The notes under the pieces are model-generated. The model was not told where the DNA came from and did not search any database. It was given only the letters and a program-made list of their open reading frames with translations. Below are positions 6,911 through 13,873 of a stretch of 20,050 bases of DNA, in pieces. The DNA comes from Porphyromonadaceae bacterium UBA4277 (lineage in GTDB: Bacteria; Bacteroidota; Bacteroidia; Bacteroidales; Muribaculaceae). Position numbers and translations under genes: made by a program. The stretch is taken from the NCBI GenBank assembly GCA_002395965.1, contig DGVT01000035.1, forward strand, positions 1 through 20,050, written 5' to 3'. The number at the start of each line of letters is the position of its first letter. Position 1 is the stretch's first letter.

Positions 6911-9900
6911 ATGGAACAATTTACAAATTTATACCAAGTGTCAAAGACCTTACGCTTTGAACTGGTGCCTGACGAAAGGACAAAAGTCTTCCTTGAGAAT
7001 TCAGACCTTATTGCAGAGGATGAGCATCGTGCCGAAAGTTACAAATTAGTAAAGAAAATAATAGATCGTTATCACAAGGCATTTATTGAGAACATTCTGA
7101 GCTCATTGACTTTGCAGTGCGAAAGCGATAACCGGCAAAATTCGCTTGAAGAATTTTGCGAGCTTTATCACATTGCTCAAAAAACAGATGCTGATAAGAA
7201 ATCAATCGAAAGAGTGCAGGAGCAATTACGAAAGCAGATAGTTGGTGCCCTTACAAAGGATGCACGCTTCAAGCGCATTGATAAAAAAGAGCTAATCAGG
7301 GAAGATTTAATGCAAATAATTACTCCAGATGAAAAAGCCTTAATTGATGAGTTCCGCGATTTCACTACTTATTTCACCGGCTTTCATGAGAACCGCAAGA
7401 ATATGTATTCGCACGAAGCAAAGTCAACGGCTATTGCCTACCGCATAATACATGAAAATCTTCCTAAATTCATTGACAATATCGAGACATTCAATAAAAT
7501 AGCCTCTTCTCCAGTTGCCGAGAATTTATCATTATTATACAATGATATGAAAGAATGCCTGAATGTCAACAGAATTGATGAAATGTTCAGCCTTGATTAC
7601 TTCTCTGAGGTAATGACGCAAAGCCAAATAGAGGTGTATAATGCAATCATTGGTGGAAAGACACTTAATGACGGAACAAAGATTCAGGGTATCAATGAGT
7701 ATGTGAATCTGTATAATCAAAAGCAAGCCCGGGAGAATAGGCTTCCGAAATTAAAACCGCTATTCAAGCAGATTTTGAGTGACAGAGAAGCAGTGTCGTG
7801 GTTGCCCGAGGAGTTTAACACCGATGCTGAGCTTCTTAAAACTGTGAATGATTTCTATTCTAATTTACATGATAGCGTTTTTAGCGACCTGCGTGAATTG
7901 CTCGAGAATATCTCAAACTATAATCTTGCCGGCATATTTATTCCCAATGATAAAACTCTAACTGATATATCACAGAGTCTCTATGGCGATTGGGGACTGA
8001 TAAACCGCGCAATCACAGAGGATGTGAAAAGCTCTGTTCCTCAAAAACGCAATGAGACGTTTGAGAACTATGATGATCGCATTTCAAAAATAATTAAGAG
8101 GCAGGATTACTTCAGTATTGATTATCTAAATCGTCTGCTTGCAGGAAAAGATACAAATATCTGCTCACATTTTGAAACCTTGGGAGCGGTCAATACAGAA
8201 ACCAAACAGACAGAGAACCTATTTGCTCAAATTTTTAACGCTTTTACAGAAGCAAAAGATTTGCTGTCAACACCGTATCCATGCGAAAAGAATCTTGCAC
8301 AAGACAAGGTGAATGTAGCCAAACTTAAAACACTGCTTGATGCCATTAAAGACTTGCAACATTATGTCAAGCCCTTGGTAAGTGCTGCCGAAGCGCCTGA
8401 TAAAGACGAACGCTTCTATGGCGACATTGCTGTTATTTGGGAAGAATTGGATGTCATAACACCACTATATAATAAGGTAAGAAATCGAATGACGCGCAAG
8501 CCCTATTCTCTCGAAAAATTCAAGCTAACTTTCAATATAAAAGGAAACTTTTTAGGGGGATGGGTGGATAGTAAAACAGACAAATCAGATAATGGCACTC
8601 AATATGGAGGATATCTATTTAGAAAGAAAAATTTGATAGGTGAATATGACTACTTTATAGGTATGAGTTCCAACAAAAAACTTTTCAGACCCAACCCTAA
8701 TGCTTCAGGTCAATATGAGCGATTAGATTATTACCAGCCTAAAAGTCAGACAATATACGGTAATAGTTATGCTGGCAAAGAAGGATATGAACATGATAAA
8801 CAAGAATTGATAACTGCAATTGTTTCGTTTCTTGAAAATAAACACCATGAAGAATTGCTTCAACAGATACGTACAGTCCAAACACCAAGTGCAATGATGA
8901 ATATAATTCAAAGCAATTCTGATATATTTAATCAATTACTTAAAGATAAGTTTTTTGCCGCGATTAATAAGAAAGTAACCGATAATCTTCACAAGACAAT
9001 TATTGGTTTAAACAGAGTATCCAGTGCTTCAGATTATAAGAACGAGAAGTTTGCAATTTTTACTGAGCCTCAACAAATAATTGATGAAATCTGCAATGAG
9101 AAAATTTTCAATTATTTCGTTGTTGATGATAATGAAATAGATAATGCAATGAATGATTATTCTAAACCCTTTTTGTTTTTCAAGATATCAAATAAGGACT
9201 TATCTTATTCTGAAAGTTCAGCTAAAGGTCATCGGAAGTCTCGAGGTATCGACAATTTGCACACTTTGTATTTCAAAAGTCTAATGTCGGGAAATCAATC
9301 TGTAATTGACATTGGAACGGCTGAGGTGTTTTTCCGTCGTTCAAGCATTAAAAGCAAAGGCGTAACCCATCCAGCAAACGTAGATATTCCCAATAAGAAT
9401 AAAATAGGTAATAAGTCTGTCAGCAAATTCCCTTATGATATTATAAAAAATAAGCGCTACACTGTCGACAAATTTGGTTTTCATCTATCAATTATTTACA
9501 ATTATAAAGAACCTAAGGATATTAACATAAATGGAATAGTTAGAGAATACATCAAGACAGTTGAAGATCTTCATTTCATAGGCATCGACCGTGGAGAGAG
9601 GCATCTTCTCTATGTGACTGTGATTGATAGTAAAGGTCGCATTAAGGAGCAGTTCTCGTTGAATGAAATTATCAATGAATATAATGGTAATTCATATCGA
9701 ACCAACTATCGCCAACTGTTAGAGAAACGGGATGAAGAACGCCAACGCGAAAGGCAGAGTTGGAACACGATAGAGGGCATAAAGGAACTTAAGCAAGGCT
9801 ATCTCTCTCAAGTGATACACAAGATTGTTACTCTCATGGTCAAATACAAAGCTATTGTCGTGCTCGAGGATTTGAACATGGGTTTCAAGCGTGGCCGGCA

Positions 9901-10762
9901 AAAGGTGGAGAGCTCGGTATATCAACAATTTGAGAAAGCTCTTATCGATAAGTTGAATCTTTTGGTAGATAAAAAACTTGATGCAGATTCCACAGGTGGA
10001 TTATTGCATGCCTACCAACTAACCAACAAGTTTACCAGTTTCCGTGAAATGGGCCATCAGAATGGTTTCTTGTTCTACATTCCTGCGTGGAATACAAGCA
10101 AAATCGACCCTGTTACCGGTTTCGTAGATTTACTGCATCCGCGCTACGAAAGCGTGGACAAGGCAAGGGCATTCTTCTGTAAGTTCAAAACTATAACCTA
10201 TAACAAGGCAAAAGATTGGTTTGAATTTGACCTCGACTATAACGATTTTACTACTAAAGCCGAAGGCACTCGCACATGCTGGACACTTTGCACACATGGC
10301 GCAAGAGTGGAAACATTCCGAAATCCCAATGCCAATTCTAATTGGGATAACAGAGAGGTCGATCTCACTGCCGAGCTCAAGGCATTGTTCGACAAATATG
10401 GCATTAACCCCGAAGCAAATCTCAAAGAAGAGATAGCACGGCAAACAGAGCGTAATTTCTTTGAGCGACTCATTCATCTGTTAAAACTGACTTTGCAAAT
10501 GCGTAACAGCATAACAGGAACCGAGGTTGACTATCTTGTCTCACCGGTTGCCGATGAAAATGGCGCTTTCTATGACAGTCGCACTTGTGCCGACGGCCTC
10601 CCTCTCAATGCCGATGCAAATGGTGCATATAATATAGCTCGAAAAGGGCTGTGGGCAGCAAGACAGATACATGAAGCCCCAATTGGTGAAAAAGTGAAAC
10701 TTGCAATTAGCAACAAAGAATGGTTGCAATTTGCTCAGTCCAAACCTTATCTTGATGACTGA
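6911..10762 (+). CDS. cas12a: Cas12a (Cpf1), type V-A CRISPR effector nuclease
   Basis: RNA-guided DNA nuclease that also processes its own pre-crRNA; 1283 residues, in the normal range. The N-terminus carries the WED-I signature (QVSKTLRFEL), followed by REC1/REC2 (about 26-520). WED-II/PI contains K555 (after GGW) and K611 (in YYQPK); by my alignment these match AsCas12a K548 and K607, which contact a T-rich PAM. The crRNA-processing residues H820, K829 and K846 match FnCas12a H843, K852 and K869. The RuvC residues are D893 (GIDRGERH), E986 (VVLEDLN) and D1235 (NADANGAYN). The Nuc arginine is R1198 (LQMRNS). All are intact, so the enzyme should be active. The ATG at 6911 has no Shine-Dalgarno, which is normal here. 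Its stop overlaps the cas4 stub (TGATG). The gene is visibly richer in A+T than its neighbours, suggesting transfer. Confidence 0.98.
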   Translation: MEQFTNLYQVSKTLRFELVPDERTKVFLENSDLIAEDEHRAESYKLVKKIIDRYHKAFIENILSSLTLQCESDNRQNSLEEFCELYHIAQKTDADKKSIERVQEQLRKQIVGALTKDARFKRIDKKELIREDLMQIITPDEKALIDEFRDFTTYFTGFHENRKNMYSHEAKSTAIAYRIIHENLPKFIDNIETFNKIASSPVAENLSLLYNDMKECLNVNRIDEMFSLDYFSEVMTQSQIEVYNAIIGGKTLNDGTKIQGINEYVNLYNQKQARENRLPKLKPLFKQILSDREAVSWLPEEFNTDAELLKTVNDFYSNLHDSVFSDLRELLENISNYNLAGIFIPNDKTLTDISQSLYGDWGLINRAITEDVKSSVPQKRNETFENYDDRISKIIKRQDYFSIDYLNRLLAGKDTNICSHFETLGAVNTETKQTENLFAQIFNAFTEAKDLLSTPYPCEKNLAQDKVNVAKLKTLLDAIKDLQHYVKPLVSAAEAPDKDERFYGDIAVIWEELDVITPLYNKVRNRMTRKPYSLEKFKLTFNIKGNFLGGWVDSKTDKSDNGTQYGGYLFRKKNLIGEYDYFIGMSSNKKLFRPNPNASGQYERLDYYQPKSQTIYGNSYAGKEGYEHDKQELITAIVSFLENKHHEELLQQIRTVQTPSAMMNIIQSNSDIFNQLLKDKFFAAINKKVTDNLHKTIIGLNRVSSASDYKNEKFAIFTEPQQIIDEICNEKIFNYFVVDDNEIDNAMNDYSKPFLFFKISNKDLSYSESSAKGHRKSRGIDNLHTLYFKSLMSGNQSVIDIGTAEVFFRRSSIKSKGVTHPANVDIPNKNKIGNKSVSKFPYDIIKNKRYTVDKFGFHLSIIYNYKEPKDININGIVREYIKTVEDLHFIGIDRGERHLLYVTVIDSKGRIKEQFSLNEIINEYNGNSYRTNYRQLLEKRDEERQRERQSWNTIEGIKELKQGYLSQVIHKIVTLMVKYKAIVVLEDLNMGFKRGRQKVESSVYQQFEKALIDKLNLLVDKKLDADSTGGLLHAYQLTNKFTSFREMGHQNGFLFYIPAWNTSKIDPVTGFVDLLHPRYESVDKARAFFCKFKTITYNKAKDWFEFDLDYNDFTTKAEGTRTCWTLCTHGARVETFRNPNANSNWDNREVDLTAELKALFDKYGINPEANLKEEIARQTERNFFERLIHLLKLTLQMRNSITGTEVDYLVSPVADENGAFYDSRTCADGLPLNADANGAYNIARKGLWAARQIHEAPIGEKVKLAISNKEWLQFAQSKPYLDD

Positions 10763-10989
10763 TGGAAGATGGCTATATTGCTATTTCCACACTGAATGAT
10801 TTCATCTTTTGTCCGTATTCAATTTATCTTCATAACGTGTATGTGGATACGGACAAAGATGTTTATCATGCAAAGCCTCAAACCCGTGGAAATAATGCAC
10901 ACGAGAAAGTTGATATAAAAAATGTTTCAAAAAGCAATGACATGATTGAGGCCTCTCAAGTAAATGTTTTTTCGAGTAAAATGTATTGA
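10762..10989 (+). pseudogene. cas4: truncated cas4 (N-terminal stub)
   Basis: Cas4 is a RecB-like exonuclease with an Fe-S cluster that helps select and trim spacers with Cas1-Cas2. This 75-codon frame starts inside the cas12a stop (TGATG). Its N-terminus matches Cas4 proteins of type V-A loci: STLNDFIFCPYSIYLHNVY with the first cluster cysteine, then PQTRGNNAHE with the GxxxH-type histidine. A normal protein has about 160-200 residues. Here the frame stops at 10987-10989 at the edge of a hairpin-rich repeat. The nuclease Asp, Glu-x-Lys and QxxxY motifs and the three C-terminal cysteines are missing. No cas4 remainder, cas1 or cas2 follows in any frame I read. Loss of function is inferred from the missing motifs. 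Confidence 0.85.
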
Positions 10990-11000
10990 CTATTTGTAGT

Positions 11001-11120
11001 ACAACCTCTTCGAGGTTGTCAGACTCAGGGGCTCATTTCCCCATGCGGCGCACATCTTCGATGTACTGGCATAGGGTTAAAGAAATTTTGCCTCTTTGAG
11101 GCAACTACATCTTCGATGTA
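11001..11120. repeat. REP-like element of four short-loop hairpins
   Basis: Non-coding stretch between the cas4 stub and the array leader, made of hairpins with 3-nt loops. (A) ACAACCTC-TTC-GAGGTTGT, 11001-11019. (B) ACATC-TTC-GATGT, 11052-11064, which extends through an internal loop to a CCCCATGC/GCATAGGG stem at 11039-11046 and 11069-11076. (C) TTGCCTC-TTT-GAGGCAA, 11088-11104. (D) TACATC-TTC-GATGTA, 11106-11120. A GGGG at 11028-11031 can compete for the CCCC at 11039. The look is that of extragenic palindromic elements. Only one copy is in the window, so its repeat nature is an inference. Confidence 0.6.
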
Positions 11121-11277
11121 AACTTCGTTATAATCATTTAATAAGGGTTGCTGAACTCGAACAAACCTCACTAACTATTTTGTTTGAATAATTGCTAAAA
11201 TTTTGATAAACAGGCGTGAAGAAAGGGCTGAGGAAAACAGGAGGGGAAAAAAGTATTAAAAGAGTTAATCCTAACTA

Positions 11278-11308
11278 TTTGATATTAATTAAATTATTTG
11301 TAATTTTG
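11278..11308 (+). promoter_or_regulatory. CRISPR leader promoter
   Basis: TTTG at 11278-11281, a 19-nt spacer and TAATTTTG at 11301-11308 match the Bacteroidetes consensus. Transcription would start close to 11315, just before the first repeat at 11319. The A+T-rich leader is about 11136-11318 and holds no gene. The orientation agrees with the guide handle, which is read on the + strand. Confidence 0.7.
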
Positions 11309-11318
11309 CACACTGAGG

Positions 11319-12655
11319 GTCTAATCCACTCAATTAATTTCTACTATTGTAGATCTATTAGCAAAATAATAAGCAAAAAAAAGTCTAATCCACTCGATTA
11401 ATTTCTACTATTGTAGATACTAATCATTTAAGTAACTTTGTATCTAGTCTAATCCACTCGATTAATTTCTACTATTGTAGATCGTATGTAACGCTCTGTA
11501 ACACCCATTTTCGTCTAATCCACTCGATTAATTTCTACTATTGTAGATAGGGGTGCATAGAGATCATCGACCTCACCGGTCTAATCCACTCGATTAATTT
11601 CTACTATTGTAGATATAAACAAGCCAACGGTAATGCGGCGTGTCTAATCCACTCGATTAATTTCTACTATTGTAGATGGCCTGTATCTGCCAATAGTACT
11701 CCGGCTTATGTCTAATCCACTCAATTAATTTCTACTATTGTAGATTTCATAGGTTAGACATTGTAGTGCAGCTGTCTAATCCACTCAATTAATTTCTACT
11801 ATTGTAGATGTAACCGATGAGGATGGTTTTTATTATAGTCTAATCCACTCAATTAATTTCTACTATTGTAGATTAGGGTTTCCAGGTCTTAAAGTCCTGG
11901 TCTAATGCACTCAATTAATTTCTACTATTGTAGATCAGCATAGTGCTCAGTACTTGATAGATTAGTCTAATCCACTCAATTAATTTCTACTATTGTAGAT
12001 GGTGTTTGGGCTGATGACTATCGTTTGCAGTCTAATCAACTCGATTAATTTCTACTATTGTAGATAAGGCGAGAAGTTTGACCAGGTGTCAGTTACTGAG
12101 TCTAATCCACTTGATTAATTTCTACTATTGTAGATTCGACAGAACCAAAGTCAATCCCGTGCTCAGTCTAATCCACTCGATTAATTTCTACTATTGTAGA
12201 TTTGGAAGTGTTGATATAACTTTCGATAAGTGTAATCCACTCAATTAATTTCTACTATTGTAGATAGCCGCAAGTCCACACGGTCAATGCCCAATGGTCT
12301 AATCCACTCAATTAATTTCTACTATTGTAGATTGGTATGCTGACGAAGTACATACTGACAATGTCTAATCCACTCAATTAATTTCTACTATTGTAGATAC
12401 CAAATAGCAATATATAATCAAGTAAGTGTCTAATCCACTCAATTAATTTCTACTATTGTAGATGACAATAATTAACGGCAAAATCACCGGTCTAATCCAC
12501 TCAATTAATTTCTACTATTGTAGATATGAAGTCGGTCATCTGTCGCTTGGTGAGTGTCTAATCCACTCAATTAATTTCTACTATTGTAGATCCGAAGGTC
12601 TCCGTCTTGATGGTGCTCCATCTAATCGATTCAAATGATTTATACTATTAAAGAT
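11319..12655 (+). CRISPR. type V-A CRISPR array, 21 repeats and 20 spacers
   Basis: Repeats of 36 nt begin GTCTAATCCACTC, then A or G, and end with the Cas12a handle TAATTTCTACTATTGTAGAT (stem TCTAC/GTAGA, loop TATT). Repeat starts: 11319, 11383, 11447, 11513, 11579, 11642, 11710, 11774, 11838, 11900, 11965, 12030, 12100, 12166, 12230, 12297, 12363, 12428, 12490, 12556, and a decayed last one at 12620. Spacers are 26-34 nt, mostly 28-30, and all differ. The handle is identical in the first 20 repeats; changes occur only in the 5' part, which Cas12a removes. The last repeat differs at many positions and breaks the stem, marking the leader-distal end. No tracrRNA is needed in this type. I found no spacer matching this window. 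Confidence 0.98.
11411..11440 (+). promoter_or_regulatory. possible internal array promoter formed by repeat 2 and spacer 2
   Basis: TTG in the 3' end of repeat 2 (11411-11413) stands 19 nt before TAACTTTG in spacer 2 (11433-11440), a full match to the Bacteroidetes promoter. A weaker copy exists at repeat 14/spacer 14: TTG at 12194-12196, 20 nt, TAACTTTC at 12217-12224. Confidence 0.35.
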
Positions 12656-13009
12656 GACTGGGCGTTGCTCAGCATTAAAAATGGCACAGTCGCAGATTAG
12701 TGGGGTGGTTAACCTTAAATGGTGTTATGCGTCTGCTGACGTAAACTAACTAAGTGTGGTAAACTCGTGCAACCAAGTTTTCCGGCTTGCAATAAAGACG
12801 TTCTGTATATTTCACCCCGTTCACCCAAGCTCTTTGCAACTGGTAGCTAAAATGTATGTAGGCAGAATTTGCTTGTGGGGAAGGGTGGGTGATGGTGGGT
12901 TTTTAACGTTTTAAGTTAATGGGGGAGGGGATTTTAAGATTGTGTGGTGGGGCGGGTTTGTTTAAGTACTTGTTAATTAGTGGTATGGGGCGTTTCGGTG
13001 TGTTAAAGA
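12656..13009. other. intergenic region after the array with G-rich tracts
   Basis: No gene, terminator or cas remnant that I can support. The second half of the + strand is unusually rich in G. At 12877-12899 four G-runs (GGGG, GGG, GGG, GGG) are separated by 2, 1 and 7 nt and fit the G-quadruplex pattern. At 12921-12956 there are further runs (GGGGG, GGGG, GGGG, GGG), with one loop of about 18 nt. Confidence 0.5.
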
Positions 13010-13041
13010 TTTGTCAGTTTGGAAAAAAGTATCTACTTTTG
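13010..13041 (+). promoter_or_regulatory. promoter of the thioredoxin-fold gene
   Basis: TTTG at 13010-13013, a 20-nt spacer and TACTTTTG at 13034-13041 match the consensus. The start of transcription would be near 13048, about 120 nt before the ATG at 13171. Confidence 0.7.
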
Positions 13042-13047
13042 CAGTCC

Positions 13048-13170
13048 CAATTATAAAATGGCGTGTATTGAACGTCATAGCCTTTAAGGCGAATAGCCGA
13101 GAATCGGCAAGGGTTATTCTCACGATGGATTTCGCAGTTGACCCTCATTATTAACTTAAAGCAATGATTA
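13048..13170 (+). promoter_or_regulatory. long structured 5' leader or small RNA
   Basis: The region between the promoter and the ATG can fold. GCCGA (13096-13100) pairs with TCGGC (13104-13108) around a GAA loop, nested inside GAATA (13091-13095) paired with TATTC (13115-13119). Alternatively GAATAGCC (13091-13098) pairs with GGTTATTC (13112-13119), which excludes the inner stem. GCCT/AGGC just upstream can form another small hairpin. I do not recognise a known riboswitch class. Confidence 0.4.
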
Positions 13171-13647
13171 ATGAATAAGACATTATTCGCAATTGTGACG
13201 ATTATCTTACTGCTGCTGACCTCGGCCCGCTATGTCGCTCCCAGCGACGGTCGTGTGGGCTATCGGGCACCGGACATTGAGCTGAGCGATGGCTCGAGAA
13301 GGGTTGACTTGCAGGACATGCGGGGGCAGTATGTGGTGGTCACATTTTGGTCATCGGCGCAGCCGGCTTCGCGATTGGCAAACAAGGAGCTGAGTGTAGC
13401 CGCCGGTGCAAAGGCGGACGTTGCTCATGTGGCGGTGAACATGGATCGCAGCCACGGATTGTTTGAGCAGCTCATAGAAGCCGATGGGCTCAGTGGCTAC
13501 GACCAGTTTTATGTGGCTGTTGAGCAGCAAGAAAAGGTGATGGAAAGGTGGCGTCAGCAGCGCGACGAGTTCACTTCGTTCCTCATCAGCCCCGAAGGTC
13601 GTATCGTGAAGGTTAATCCCACGGCTGGCGACATTATTGCACTTTGA
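13171..13647 (+). CDS. thioredoxin-fold protein lacking the CxxC motif
   Basis: A 158-residue protein with an N-terminal membrane anchor or signal (about residues 5-19) and a TlpA/AhpC-like thioredoxin fold: the approach YRAPDIELSDGSRRVDLQDMRGQYVVVTFW is typical of that family. Where the family has the redox CxxC, this protein reads SSAQPAS, and it contains no cysteine at all. It therefore cannot do thiol-disulfide exchange by the usual route; a structural or binding role facing the periplasm is more likely. The rest (AVNMDRSHGLFEQLI and FLISPEGRIVKVNP) keeps the fold, so this looks like a retained variant and not a ruin. It has its own promoter and terminator. Confidence 0.8.
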   Translation: MNKTLFAIVTIILLLLTSARYVAPSDGRVGYRAPDIELSDGSRRVDLQDMRGQYVVVTFWSSAQPASRLANKELSVAAGAKADVAHVAVNMDRSHGLFEQLIEADGLSGYDQFYVAVEQQEKVMERWRQQRDEFTSFLISPEGRIVKVNPTAGDIIAL

Positions 13648-13695
13648 TGCGTCAGGGCAAGACATCTTTAGGACTTTTTAGATTTTTGTATTCAC

Positions 13696-13726
13696 AAGAG
13701 CGCGGTGCTTTAGCCGGGCTCTTTTT
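13696..13726 (+). terminator. rho-independent terminator after the thioredoxin-fold gene
   Basis: AAGAGC (13696-13701) pairs with GCTCTT (13718-13723). The stem continues past one mismatch with CGG/CCG, and a run of T follows. It stands 49 nt after the stop codon. Confidence 0.8.
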
Positions 13727-13771
13727 GTTGCGCTCCTACCGGAATTAACCAAAATGTGCACTTTGGGCATG

Positions 13772-13829
13772 AAAAGGCTAAAATAATCGCTTGTATGCTT
13801 TTTTTATACGAAAATAGCCTTTTACTTTG
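13772..13829 (+). promoter_or_regulatory. inverted repeat and weak promoter upstream of trpB
   Basis: AAAAGGCTA (13772-13780) is perfectly complementary to TAGCCTTTT (13815-13823), with a smaller GTAT/ATAC pair (13793-13796, 13806-13809) inside around a T-run. The right arm overlaps TTACTTTG (13822-13829), a one-mismatch -7 box; no good -33 partner is visible. This could be an operator or a hairpin that hides the box. The trpB start is 44 nt further on. Confidence 0.4.
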
Positions 13830-13873
13830 CATAAAAATTTCAAAATTTAGACTAATTAAATATTTATGCAAAA

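Noticed and set aside
10990..11318. Hidden cas1, cas2 or frameshifted cas4 remainder
   Set aside because: Reading past the cas4 stop and in the other frames gives no Cas motif; the sequence is hairpins and leader.
10990..11318. tracrRNA between the effector and the array
   Set aside because: Type V-A does not use one, and I see no anti-repeat complementary to the handle there.
11216..11401. Open frame of 61 codons through the CRISPR leader and the first two repeats
   Set aside because: It runs into repeats and spacers, has no family resemblance, and overlaps the leader promoter; chance frame.
11874..11900. Near-palindrome in spacer 9 as a possible tRNA anticodon arm or terminator
   Set aside because: Pairing is only CCAGG/CCTGG with an unpaired middle; too short to claim an origin.
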